DNA from: Polaromonas sp.
GTDB taxonomy: Bacteria; Pseudomonadota; Gammaproteobacteria; Burkholderiales; Burkholderiaceae_C
Direction: 5' to 3'
NCBI GenBank assembly: GCA_025362825.1
Contig: JANYFF010000121.1
Coordinates: forward strand, 1-30,062
Length of the DNA stretch: 30,062 nucleotides
A model generated the notes under the pieces. That model saw nothing but the letters and a program-made list of their open reading frames with translations, searched no databases and was not told where the DNA came from. Position numbers and translations under genes: made by a program. Shown in pieces: positions 15,744 through 23,481 of this stretch (positions are counted from its first letter, which is position 1; each line of letters starts with the position of its first letter).

Positions 15744-17453
15744 TTACTTTTTCTTGGCGCTTTGCGGATTCAGGCTGGTGATTCGTCCGCTTTCCGTACC
15801 AGCTGTTTCGTCGATGATCGCGTTGATCAGGGTTGGCCTGCCGGATGCGACGGCTTCGTCCAGAGCTTTCGCAAGTTCTTCTGGCGTGTTGGCAAGCACG
15901 CCAACGCCGCCGAAGGCCTGCATCATCATCTCATAGCGGGCATTTTTTACAAAAACCGTAGGTGCCACATCGCCACCGCGTGGATTCACGTCGGTGCCTT
16001 TGTAAATACCGTTGTTGTTGAAGACAATTACGCAAATCGGCAGGTTGTAGCGGCAGATCGTTTCGACCTCCATGCCGCTGAAGCCAAAGGCGCTGTCACC
16101 CTCGATAGCGATGACCGGTTTGCCGGTGACTACCGCAGCGGCGACAGCAAAGCCCATACCGATCCCCATGATGCCCCAGGTACCGACGTCCAAGCGCTTG
16201 CGCGGCTCGTACATGTCCACAATGCTGCGGGCAAAATCAAGAGTGTTCGCGCCTTCATTCACGACGATGGCGTCGGGACGTGCCTTGACGGCGTTGCGAA
16301 TGACATTGAGCGCACTATGGAAGTTCATGGTTGCCGGGTTGAGCGCCAATGTGGCGGCCATTTTCGACAGATTTTTTTCCTTGCGTTCTGCAATCCCCTG
16401 CGTCCAGTCTGCTGGCGGCTTGACCCAGTTAGGGCCGAGGCCCGCAAGCAGCGCGGCCACGCAAGAGCCGATATCACCAACCAGTGGTGCTGCGATCGGT
16501 ACATTGCTGTCCATTTCAGTCGGCGAAATGTCGATCTGAATGAACTGTTTTGATTCCGGCGTACCCCAGGTTTTGCCCTTGCCATGCGACAGCAGCCAGT
16601 TCAGGCGCGCACCAACCAGCATCACCACGTCGGCTTCAGCCAGTACGTGCGAACGGGTGGCTGAGGCTGACTGTGCATGCGTGTCGGGAAGCAGACCTTT
16701 GGCCATGGACATCGGCAGATAAGGGATGCCGGTTTTTTCAACGAGTGCACGGATGTCGGCGTCGCACTGCGCGTAGGCTGCGCCTTTGCCCAGAACGATC
16801 AGCGGGCGCTTTGCGCCCTTGAGCAAGTCAAGAGCCCGCTGGACAGATTCAGGGGCCGGGAGCTGACGCGGTGCGGGATCGATGACCTTGATGAGGGAAC
16901 GTTTGCCCGCGGCGGCATCCATGGTTTGCGCGAAAAGCTTGGCCGGCAGATCGAGGTAGACACCGCCGGGACGGCCCGACAGCGCTGAGCGGATGGCGCG
17001 TGCAATGCCAACGCCAATGTCTTGTGCATGAAGCACGCGATAAGCGGCCTTGCAAAGTGGCTTGGCAATGGCCAACTGGTCCATTTCCTCATAGTCACCC
17101 TGCTGGAGGTCGACGATTTCGCGCTCGCTGGAACCGCTGATCAAAATCATGGGAAAGCAGTTGGTTGTTGCGTTCGCCAGGGCGGTCAGACCATTCAGAA
17201 ATCCGGGAGCCGATACCGTCAGGCAGATTCCCGGCTTTTGCGTCAGGAAGCCTGCAGCTGCTGCGGCATTGCCCGCGTGCTGCTCGTGGCGAAAGGAAAT
17301 CATGCGGATCCCCTCGGCCTGCGCCTTGCGCGTCAGGTCGGTGATGGGAATGCCGGGCAGGGCGAATATCGTGTCAATGCCGTTGAGCTTCAAGGCATCA
17401 ATGACCAGGTGAAACCCGTCGGTTAATTCTTGTGATTCTGTGGTGTTTGTCAT
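15744..17453 (-). CDS. oxc: Oxalyl-CoA decarboxylase
   Basis: A 569-residue ThDP enzyme that converts oxalyl-CoA to formyl-CoA and CO2 in the cytoplasm; the Oxalobacter enzyme has 568 residues. Catalytic Glu-57 is in SFRHEQHAG. Tyr-121/Glu-122 in GDYEEMDQ match the active-site Tyr-120/Glu-121. The cofactor motif GDSAFGFSGMEVETICRYN ends in NNNGIYKG, and the C-terminal ESGRITSL holds the serine and arginine that close over CoA. The start is ATG 17453-17451, giving the family length; an open frame to 17642 is discarded. It is the first gene of oxc-frc. An FNR-like palindrome lies at -41.5 from the predicted start site, so it is likely activated by the divergent Crp/Fnr protein. Confidence 0.96.
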   Translation of the reverse strand: MTNTTESQELTDGFHLVIDALKLNGIDTIFALPGIPITDLTRKAQAEGIRMISFRHEQHAGNAAAAAGFLTQKPGICLTVSAPGFLNGLTALANATTNCFPMILISGSSEREIVDLQQGDYEEMDQLAIAKPLCKAAYRVLHAQDIGVGIARAIRSALSGRPGGVYLDLPAKLFAQTMDAAAGKRSLIKVIDPAPRQLPAPESVQRALDLLKGAKRPLIVLGKGAAYAQCDADIRALVEKTGIPYLPMSMAKGLLPDTHAQSASATRSHVLAEADVVMLVGARLNWLLSHGKGKTWGTPESKQFIQIDISPTEMDSNVPIAAPLVGDIGSCVAALLAGLGPNWVKPPADWTQGIAERKEKNLSKMAATLALNPATMNFHSALNVIRNAVKARPDAIVVNEGANTLDFARSIVDMYEPRKRLDVGTWGIMGIGMGFAVAAAVVTGKPVIAIEGDSAFGFSGMEVETICRYNLPICVIVFNNNGIYKGTDVNPRGGDVAPTVFVKNARYEMMMQAFGGVGVLANTPEELAKALDEAVASGRPTLINAIIDETAGTESGRITSLNPQSAKKK

Positions 17454-17613
17454 GATGGAATGTCTCTTCGTTTGACTTGTATAAAAGTTGAACAATACGG
17501 GCTGGCGGTAGCGGTCAGCGCTGGAAAAATAATATTTCATCCAGATCAGGCTCCCGGCTGTGAATTTCGCCTTCCGCTCGTGCACCCAGACGGGTCTTTT
17601 GCACCGTCGGGTT

Positions 17614-17619
17614 ATCATA
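17614..17619 (-). promoter_or_regulatory. Predicted -10 box of the oxc promoter
   Basis: TATGAT on the minus strand. It would start transcription near 17607, leaving a leader of about 154 bases. There is no good -35 box. This fits an activator-dependent class II promoter with the palindrome at 17641-17656 in its place. Confidence 0.6.
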
Positions 17620-17640
17620 GGAATCGATTCAGGTTCCGCC

Positions 17641-17656
17641 ATTGACCGCGGTCAAT
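17641..17656. promoter_or_regulatory. FNR-like perfect palindrome between oxc and the Crp/Fnr gene
   Basis: ATTGACCGCGGTCAAT is a perfect 16-bp palindrome of the form TTGAC-CGCG-GTCAA. It resembles the FNR site TTGAT-N4-ATCAA. Its centre is exactly 41.5 bp upstream of the predicted oxc start and about 60 bp before the regulator's own start codon. A near-identical copy lies before the antiporter gene at 19813-19828. Confidence 0.8.
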
Positions 17657-17708
17657 TTTCACTAAAACATTTGTCTTAATAACCGCGTCACCGCCTCGTC
17701 TCGAAACC

Positions 17709-18317
17709 ATGTCATCCGTCGAATCCCATCCAGATAAAAATGTCATTCGGGTTCAACTGACGCAAAATGCCGTCCTTAGCAATCTGAGCGAACTTGAGCG
17801 GAGTGAGCTTGAGCGTCTTTTAACCGTTGTGGACTGCAACAAAGGCGACTTTTTACTCCATCAGGGGGTGCACGACATGGAGCAGTATTTCGTGCTCGAC
17901 GGCATTCTCAAGAGGGTGGTTGCCAATAGCCTGGCGAAGGAGATGATCTTGCGCTTTGCCGACGAGCGCGACATGGAAACCAGCTACGCGGCGTGGCGGT
18001 TGGGGACGCCGACGCCGTACAGCATTGTTTCGGTTACCAAGGCCCGGGTCGTCAAGTTGCCGCTACCGCAGTGGGTGGCCTTCATGGAACAGCATCCGGC
18101 AATCAAAAATTCTTTTGAATACGCAGTTATGCAGCTGATGAGCGAAATCATGGCGCATACCATCACGCTTCACATGCTTGACGCACCAGGACGCGTAAAC
18201 CGTTTCATGCGCAAGCATCCGGAACTCTTTGAACGCATTCCCAAAAAAGAGCTCGCCGCTTATCTCAACCTTTCGGCTGAAACGCTCAGTCGCCTCAAGC
18301 AGCGCGGGAAAATCTGA
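17709..18317 (+). CDS. Crp/Fnr family transcriptional regulator
   Basis: A 202-residue regulator. The cyclic-nucleotide-binding-like beta-roll spans about residues 25-120 (GDFLLHQG, YFVLDGILKRVV). A long dimer helix follows, and then a C-terminal winged helix: IPKKELAAYLNLSAETLSRLKQRGKI. The recognition helix carries E-T-x-S-R, as in FNR (ETISR), which predicts TTGA-type half-sites; exactly such palindromes occur at 17641 and 19813. It has no cysteine cluster for an iron-sulfur centre (a single Cys-43 in VVDCNKG) and lacks the cAMP-binding consensus, so the signal is unknown. It is shorter than CRP/FNR at the C-terminus. Divergent from oxc, it is the probable activator of oxalate use. A hairpin terminator follows. 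Confidence 0.9.
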   Translation: MSSVESHPDKNVIRVQLTQNAVLSNLSELERSELERLLTVVDCNKGDFLLHQGVHDMEQYFVLDGILKRVVANSLAKEMILRFADERDMETSYAAWRLGTPTPYSIVSVTKARVVKLPLPQWVAFMEQHPAIKNSFEYAVMQLMSEIMAHTITLHMLDAPGRVNRFMRKHPELFERIPKKELAAYLNLSAETLSRLKQRGKI

Positions 18318-18365
18318 GCCGATCTGCTGGAGGTGAAAGTACCAGAATAGCGTGAAGTTTGATTG

Positions 18366-18405
18366 ACCAAGCGTCACCTCCGCATGTGCGGAAATGCCGC
18401 TTGGT
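18366..18405. terminator. Terminator between the convergent regulator and antiporter genes
   Basis: ACCAAGCG (18366-18373) pairs with CGCTTGGT (18398-18405). An inner hairpin CCGCA-TG-TGCGG lies inside, and GTTT follows. It can serve both strands. Confidence 0.65.
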
Positions 18406-18414
18406 GTTTAAAAA

Positions 18415-19689
18415 TCAGGCAGACAGTTCGATGTGCTTGCGGCGCATTGGGCGCAAAACAAACCAGGCCATGAGTGCCGCAATCATGTTCATGACACTGG
18501 CCACGATAAACACGGCGTGCCAGTTACCCGTTGCTGCTGTCAACACGCTTGACAGTGGCACCAGCAGTGAAGCTGTGCCCTTGGCGGTGTACATCAGGCC
18601 TGCGTTTGCTGCAGCGTATTTTGATCCGAATGTGTCAGCGCATGTTGATGGAAAGAGGCTGTAAATTTCGCCCCAGGCGAAGAATACCAAGCCTGTCAGT
18701 ATCACAAAGGCGATAGGGTTGCTGCCAAACGTGTACAGCGCCAAGATGCCGACAGATTCTAGTGCGAATGCAAACAGCATGGTTGGTTCGCGGCCAATTT
18801 TGTCAGAAACCCAGCCAAAGAAAGGACGGGTAAGGCCGTTGAGCACGCGGTCAATTGCCAAAGCGAAGGTCAGGGCGGGCAACACCAGACCCATGATGTT
18901 GACGGGTGTATCCCCGATCTTGAAGTCTTTCGCGATAGGACCAAGCTGAGCAGTTGCCATTAGCCCGCCAGCTGCGACCATGACAAACATGATGTACATC
19001 ACGTAAAACACTGGTGAACGCAAAACTTCGGAAGGCTTGTAGTCACGTTTGGTTTGCGGAACGAGGGGATTAATCTTCGCCGCAAATTTTTTCGACCCGA
19101 GAGGAGCGGTTTTGAGAAACAAGGCGGCCAGCATGACAATGACGCCTTGTCCTATACCGAAGTACAGAAACGCTGCCTGGTAGCCGTCAGATTTGATGAA
19201 GGCTGAAATCGGAATAATGGTAAGCGCCGAGCCTGCACCGAAGCCTGCAGCGGTCAAGCCGGCTGCAAGTCCGCGCCGATCCGGAAACCACTTCAAAGCA
19301 TTGCCGACACAAGTGCCATACACGGCTCCTGCACCTATGCCGCTGATAGCAGCTGAAAAATAGAGAAACGCCAGGGAATCCGCAACCGAGTTCATCATCC
19401 AGCCGATACCACACAGCAGTCCACCAACCAGAACCACAGGGCGTGGACCAAAACGATCAACGAGGTAACCCTCGATAGGTACCAGCCAGGTTTCGGTCAG
19501 CACGAAGATCGTGAAAGCTACCTGAATGGCGGCGCGGCTCCAGCCATACTTTTCAGAAATCGGGTTGACGAAAAGTGTCCAGCCATACTGCAGGTTGGCA
19601 ATCATCGCCATGCAGACGATACCCAAAATTAGTTGCAGCCACCTTGACGCGTTCGGCGTACTTGATGTTGCGGTAGCAGTCTCTGTCAT
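18415..19689 (-). CDS. oxlT: Oxalate/formate antiporter-like MFS transporter
   Basis: A 424-residue major-facilitator transporter with about twelve membrane segments. It resembles OxlT, which exchanges external oxalate for internal formate. NGLTRPFFGWVSDKIGRE (with Arg-281 and Arg-288 just before and in it) and MYTAKGTA (Lys-370) match the regions that hold Arg-272 and Lys-355 of Oxalobacter OxlT, the residues that bind the dicarboxylate. The start is ATG 19689-19687 with GGAGAC upstream; an earlier ATG at 19728 has no such site. A copy of the FNR-like palindrome lies upstream at 19813-19828. Together with oxc and frc this suggests import of oxalate and export of formate, but related carriers move other monocarboxylates. 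Confidence 0.88.
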   Translation of the reverse strand: MTETATATSSTPNASRWLQLILGIVCMAMIANLQYGWTLFVNPISEKYGWSRAAIQVAFTIFVLTETWLVPIEGYLVDRFGPRPVVLVGGLLCGIGWMMNSVADSLAFLYFSAAISGIGAGAVYGTCVGNALKWFPDRRGLAAGLTAAGFGAGSALTIIPISAFIKSDGYQAAFLYFGIGQGVIVMLAALFLKTAPLGSKKFAAKINPLVPQTKRDYKPSEVLRSPVFYVMYIMFVMVAAGGLMATAQLGPIAKDFKIGDTPVNIMGLVLPALTFALAIDRVLNGLTRPFFGWVSDKIGREPTMLFAFALESVGILALYTFGSNPIAFVILTGLVFFAWGEIYSLFPSTCADTFGSKYAAANAGLMYTAKGTASLLVPLSSVLTAATGNWHAVFIVASVMNMIAALMAWFVLRPMRRKHIELSA

Positions 19690-19812
19690 TTGTGCGTCTC
19701 CAAAATTTTTAGTAGGGTTACGGTACACAGGGGTCGCGAATCGCCAGTGTTAACTCTGGGGCTAACACTTTCCTGCACGTGCGCCTATTGTGAAACGTAC
19801 GCAAAAAAATCG

Positions 19813-19828
19813 CTTGATCGCGGTCAAG
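19813..19828. promoter_or_regulatory. FNR-like palindrome upstream of the antiporter gene
   Basis: CTTGATCGCGGTCAAG has the form TTGAT-CGCG-GTCAA, one base from the oxc site. On the minus strand a -10-like CACAAT lies at 19792-19787, placing the palindrome about 40.5 bp upstream of the predicted start, again the class II activator position. Confidence 0.75.
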
Positions 19829-19960
19829 TTTGGAGAATTCTCGACGCAAACTGCGGGTTTACGTGAGCATGAAGCCATGCTCGGATCGTTACTGTGAGGA
19901 CGTTTTACATGTTCTGGCGAGCATTGAATTTAATTTACCTGTTTATGGAAAGCGAGTGGC

Positions 19961-20854
19961 ATGAAAAAATTGTTTATGTTCGTGGTGCTTCTCGGTGGCT
20001 TTGGTGTTCGTGCGCAGACCTGTGAAGGTGGTCTCTATCTCAATCCACAGGTCATCCGTGGTGAGGGGTCTGCACAGGCCGATGTGTCGTCGCGTGAGCT
20101 CATTGAATTTGTTCGTCCTTCTGGGCTGCCATTGTTACCAGTTGTCAACATCAAGGACGTGCAGGATGTACTGGGCGCGATCAAGCGGCCTGTACCGCCG
20201 TGCTGGGTGTATGGGAATCCAGTGGCGGGCCTGAGTTCGGGTTATCGGCCGGTGTCCGTCAATGTCGATCCGATCCAGTCTGCCGTACTCATCCTTTCCG
20301 ACGTTGGCAAGGTTAAAGACGCGAAGCCGGTCGAACTACAAGCGCTGTCACCCGCCGAGCAAACTCGGATTTTGACAAAGCTCAAGACTACGGCGTGCCT
20401 TGGCATAAAAAGCGGGGCGACCACTGCGCTTGTCAAAGCAGAAAAACTTTGCGGCGAGGTCGTTGAGGTCGCGCCGCAACAGGGGCTCGGACAAAACTTT
20501 CTGCCGACCAAAGCTGCGTTTCAGTGGCAGGCAAATAAGTGGGTTGGACTTGTTACGCGGCTGTCGTCTGCGCGATCGGCCACCATGCAGAATCAGTTTG
20601 GCACAGATGAGCGGGTTCACTTTGCCCAGCTATTGATCGTGCCTACCAGTGGCTCAAGCTGGGGCTATGGTTTGTATGTTCACCCCGGCGTTGCGTCAGA
20701 GCCGATACGCAAAGTTTCAGGCCTGTTTGCATCGATGAAGAATCCTAACGCTGCGCTCCTTCGTGCGTTGGATTTGGGAGGGAAATATGAATTTTCTCTG
20801 CCGTCCGAAGTGGATACCAAAGCGATGATAAAAACGCTGGCTATCGGCTCATAG
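19961..20854 (+). CDS. Secreted protein of unknown function
   Basis: A 297-residue protein with a signal peptide (MKKLFMFVVLLGGFGVRA, cleavage before QTCEG). Four cysteines, one right after cleavage and others in PPCWVYG, TACLG and KLCGE, could form two disulfides in the periplasm. I do not recognise the family. The first third (ELIEFVRPSG, NIKDVQDVLG, PPCWVYGNPVAG) is loosely reminiscent of type 2 periplasmic binding folds such as PhnD, but this is weak. It starts at ATG 19961 with a poor ribosome binding site. It lies divergent from the antiporter and convergent with the ketopantoate-reductase-like gene. No function is assigned. Confidence 0.75.
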   Translation: MKKLFMFVVLLGGFGVRAQTCEGGLYLNPQVIRGEGSAQADVSSRELIEFVRPSGLPLLPVVNIKDVQDVLGAIKRPVPPCWVYGNPVAGLSSGYRPVSVNVDPIQSAVLILSDVGKVKDAKPVELQALSPAEQTRILTKLKTTACLGIKSGATTALVKAEKLCGEVVEVAPQQGLGQNFLPTKAAFQWQANKWVGLVTRLSSARSATMQNQFGTDERVHFAQLLIVPTSGSSWGYGLYVHPGVASEPIRKVSGLFASMKNPNAALLRALDLGGKYEFSLPSEVDTKAMIKTLAIGS

Positions 20855-20861
20855 AGGCAAG

Positions 20862-20896
20862 GTCGGGGACGAAGCTCAAAGTAACGTTCCCCCGAC
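20862..20896. terminator. Possible terminator between convergent genes
   Basis: GTCGGGGACG (20862-20871) pairs with CGTTCCCCCGAC (20885-20896), with one or two bulges around a 13-base loop. There is no T-run after it. Its place between convergent genes supports a termination role. Confidence 0.45.
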
Positions 20897-20971
20897 AATG
20901 CGTGGCGGTCAAGTCTCCGGTGGGGTTAGTACGGCAAGGAGGCAACGAAAAATGAATTACCGTGATCGTTG

Positions 20972-22027
20972 CTATACCGAAGATACCGAACAGCTTTGCT
21001 GCCCGGGCGCCCTTGAGTCAGGTCGCTTTTCAAGGCGCACGTAGCCACTGTCCAGGTCCATCGCATTGGACAAAAGTTTCACTAGTGCATAAACCGTGCT
21101 GATATGGGGTGTGGGGGTCTGTGTAAGGCGACCCAATTCGACTACAGAGCCGACCAGCGCGTCGATTTCCGGTGCCCGACCTGCTTCCACGTCCTGCAAC
21201 ATGGAGGTCTTGTGCTTACCGACCTTTTCTGCTCCGGCAATGCGTTTTTCCAAAGATACTCGAAACTCTATGCCCAGCTTGCCTGCAACCGCCTGGGCTT
21301 CAAGCATCATATTGGTGGCGAGCTCCCGTGTCAGCGGAAACTGGCATATATCAACAAGCGTTGAATGGGACAGACTGCTGATGGGGTTGAATGTAAGGTT
21401 ACCCCAAAGCTTTAACCATATCTCTGCACGGATGTTGTCGAGCACAGGCGCCTTGAAGCCGGCGTTGGCAAAACATTCCGAGATACGGGTAACCCTGTCG
21501 CTGATTGTCCCGTCAAGTTCGCCGAGCGGAAACCTGTCCCCTTCGATGTGCTTCACGACGCCCGGTTTAACCAGTTCGGATGCCGGATAGACCACGCAAC
21601 CCAGCACGCGCCTGGCGGGAATATTCTGCAGGATGGTGCCTGATGGATCAACGCTATGAACCTGTGATTCCTGCAGTGCACCACCGTGTTTGTGAAAATA
21701 CCAGTAGGGGATGCCGTTCTGCATGGTCACCACCACGGTGTCGGGCCCGAACAGTTTTGGGACATCGCTGGCAACCGCTTCAAGCTGGTGCGCTTTCATC
21801 GCAAGAATGACCAAATCCTGGGGACCTGTTTCCTCATAGTTGTTGCTGGCCTTTACATCGGTGGCGATGTGCTCGCTGCCATCGTGCATGATGAGTTTCA
21901 TGCCGTTCTCGCGTATGGCTGTGAGATTGGCGCCGCGGACCATGAAGGTGACGTCTTCACCTGCCAGGGCAAGTTTGACGCCTACATAGCCGCCGATGGC
22001 GCCTGCTCCGATGATTGCAATTTTCAC
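20972..22027 (-). CDS. Ketopantoate reductase family protein; candidate oxalyl-CoA reductase
   Basis: A 351-residue NADP-dependent reductase of the ApbA/PanE family. The dinucleotide motif GAGAIGG is at residues 7-13. Lys-78 (AMKAHQ), Asn-104 (TMQNGIP) and Lys-206/Asn-210 (WLKLWGN) match catalytic and binding residues of E. coli PanE, and PEIDALVG holds the expected glutamate. It is about 50 residues longer than E. coli PanE, partly by an insertion around 105-130. The start is GTG 22027 with AGAGGA upstream. It ends the operon behind a LysR operator. In Methylobacterium extorquens AM1 a PanE homologue (PanE2) reduces oxalyl-CoA to glyoxylate. The neighbouring frc/oxc and gcl genes make the same role attractive here, but pantoate synthesis or another 2-keto acid remains possible. 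Confidence 0.88.
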   Translation of the reverse strand: MKIAIIGAGAIGGYVGVKLALAGEDVTFMVRGANLTAIRENGMKLIMHDGSEHIATDVKASNNYEETGPQDLVILAMKAHQLEAVASDVPKLFGPDTVVVTMQNGIPYWYFHKHGGALQESQVHSVDPSGTILQNIPARRVLGCVVYPASELVKPGVVKHIEGDRFPLGELDGTISDRVTRISECFANAGFKAPVLDNIRAEIWLKLWGNLTFNPISSLSHSTLVDICQFPLTRELATNMMLEAQAVAGKLGIEFRVSLEKRIAGAEKVGKHKTSMLQDVEAGRAPEIDALVGSVVELGRLTQTPTPHISTVYALVKLLSNAMDLDSGYVRLEKRPDSRAPGQQSCSVSSV

Positions 22028-22059
22028 GCTCGTCCTCTCAAGAAGTTATTTTGGGCAGC

Positions 22060-22827
22060 TTACTCAAACCGATTGGCGAGTTTTCCGATACCTGCGATCT
22101 CGACTTCAATATCGCTTCCAGGTTTCATCGAACCCAAACCCAATGAAGTGCCGCACAGGATGATGTCACCAGGAAAAAGACTCATGTCATGCGAAATGCG
22201 GCTGACCAGTTGCTCGACCGAAAACCGCATATCGCTGATCGGGTATTCCTGGCGCACGCTACCGTTCAGTGTGGTTTTTACAACAAGGGTATGGGGGTCG
22301 AGACCTGTCGCCACAACCGGACCAAATGGACAAAAGGTATCGAAACCCTTGGCGCGTACCCATTGGGTAAAACTTGTGTCGCTGTTAAGGATGTCGGCAT
22401 GCGTGACATCGTTCGCGCAGGTGTAGCCGAACACATGATCCATGGCCTGGTCTTCGCTGACGGCAGTCGCGGTCTTGCCGATCACGATACCGAGTTCACC
22501 TTCAAAGACGATTTTCCCTTCCTGGATTGGCTTTCGGATCACTTCACCTGGGTTAAGCCAGGAGTTTGGCGCTTTTAGCAGGTACAAAGGATCGGTGGGC
22601 GCCGAGAGTTGCAGCTTGTCACCCAGCGCCTTGAAGTTGTTCCATAGCGCGATGATTTTGGTCGGTTGCACCGGCACTAGCAGCTTCACGTCAGCCAGCG
22701 GCAACACCCGGTTTGTGGGGACTGCGCTGTTGAACATGTTCCCTTCGAAAACCCTCACTTGCCCATTCTTCAGGGAGCCGAAGCGGATTGTGCTTCCATC
22801 CATAAAACGCAGCCAGTGATTTGACAT
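22060..22827 (-). CDS. Fumarylacetoacetate hydrolase family protein
   Basis: A 255-residue member of the FAH superfamily, which hydrolyses, decarboxylates or tautomerises keto acids with a divalent metal. Metal ligands are visible in FEGELGIVIG (Glu-109, Glu-111) and NDVTHAD (Asp-140). RAKGFDTFCPFGP and the closing GDIILCGTSLGLG are classic FAH landmarks, as is the final GIGKLANRF. The start ATG 22827 has GAAAGA upstream. It lies 32 bp before the ketopantoate-reductase-like gene and 86 bp after the small HAD-cap-like gene, so the three form one operon under the LysR-type site at 23336-23394. Its substrate in glyoxylate metabolism is unknown; it may be an oxaloacetate decarboxylase-like or acylpyruvase-type enzyme. 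Confidence 0.85.
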   Translation of the reverse strand: MSNHWLRFMDGSTIRFGSLKNGQVRVFEGNMFNSAVPTNRVLPLADVKLLVPVQPTKIIALWNNFKALGDKLQLSAPTDPLYLLKAPNSWLNPGEVIRKPIQEGKIVFEGELGIVIGKTATAVSEDQAMDHVFGYTCANDVTHADILNSDTSFTQWVRAKGFDTFCPFGPVVATGLDPHTLVVKTTLNGSVRQEYPISDMRFSVEQLVSRISHDMSLFPGDIILCGTSLGLGSMKPGSDIEVEIAGIGKLANRFE

Positions 22828-22913
22828 CCGTATCTTTCAAATTTGAAAACAGTAGGCGCCAGCCATGAAGTCGGCTTGCTCGTTGCGCACCATGCGCGTG
22901 GTCGTTTGTACGC

Positions 22914-23246
22914 TCAGGCCGTCATCAGGCTAAGTGACTTGCTTGCCGGAACGGGGCAGAAGGCGGAGCGCGAACGGCTTGTAGTCATTCCGGCGTAGCA
23001 GCGGGCCTTCTCGGTTTCGATGGCGTTGACCAGAAATTCAGCTTCGTACGCGCGCAATAGATGCGACTGCTCTGTTTGCAGATAGGTGCGTACATCGGCG
23101 CGACCATGGGCCTGCATCTGCAGGCGGGTGTAGGTCACAGTATCCCAATTCCAGCTCAGGCCTAACTCATGAAACGCCGCATTGTAGGCGTGTCGATGGG
23201 TTTCATCGGCGTGGCTGGTCGTATGGTCAAGCAGGGTGTGGCGCAT
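22914..23246 (-). CDS. Small protein resembling the cap region of CbbY-type HAD phosphatases
   Basis: A 110-residue protein. I chose ATG 23246-23244 because AGGAGA lies seven bases upstream; the longer frame to 23336 would run into the operator. The words HRHAYNAAFHELGLSWNWD, then TYTRLQ and later AIETEKARCY resemble the first part of CbbY/phosphoglycolate-phosphatase-like HAD proteins, where the segment follows DxDGT at the nucleophile. Here the place of that motif reads LLDHTTSHADE, so the catalytic aspartate pair is lost, and the rest of the hydrolase is missing. The tail after residue 80 can be read in another frame as NDYKPFALRLLP, which leaves a frameshift possible. It is first in the operon with the FAH-like and ketopantoate-reductase-like genes, so a binding or regulatory role is conceivable. 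Confidence 0.65.
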   Translation of the reverse strand: MRHTLLDHTTSHADETHRHAYNAAFHELGLSWNWDTVTYTRLQMQAHGRADVRTYLQTEQSHLLRAYEAEFLVNAIETEKARCYAGMTTSRSRSAFCPVPASKSLSLMTA

Positions 23247-23335
23247 GGTAATTCTCCTTAAGTGGGTTGACGTGCTGAAGGTACTTTTCGAGCCCTGATG
23301 TAACGGGCTGGAGACAAATATAGAAGTAATAAACA

Positions 23336-23394
23336 ATTAATAATAGTTAAAGTATTTGATACTATTCATAATCTATAAGTTATACATAAATTGG
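23336..23394. promoter_or_regulatory. LysR-type operator block, copy 1
   Basis: A 59-bp block with core palindrome AGTATTTGATACT (23351-23363), ATTAAT at one end and ATTGG at the other. It matches the block before gcl/lysR at 27187-27245 at 47 of 59 positions without gaps (hand count). It lies about 90 bp upstream of the small HAD-cap-like gene and should control that operon through the LysR protein encoded at 27252. Confidence 0.8.
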
Positions 23395-23481
23395 TTGAAT
23401 ACAACTCAACCTGCCCGGTACCTGTTCAAGTTGAAAATACCGGGTTTGAAGCCATCGTCTGCGGTGGAGTAGCGCCTGTGC

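Noticed and set aside
17454..17642. 63-residue N-terminal extension of Oxc
   Set aside because: It would exceed the family length (568) and cover the predicted transcription start and leader; the extension has no family similarity.
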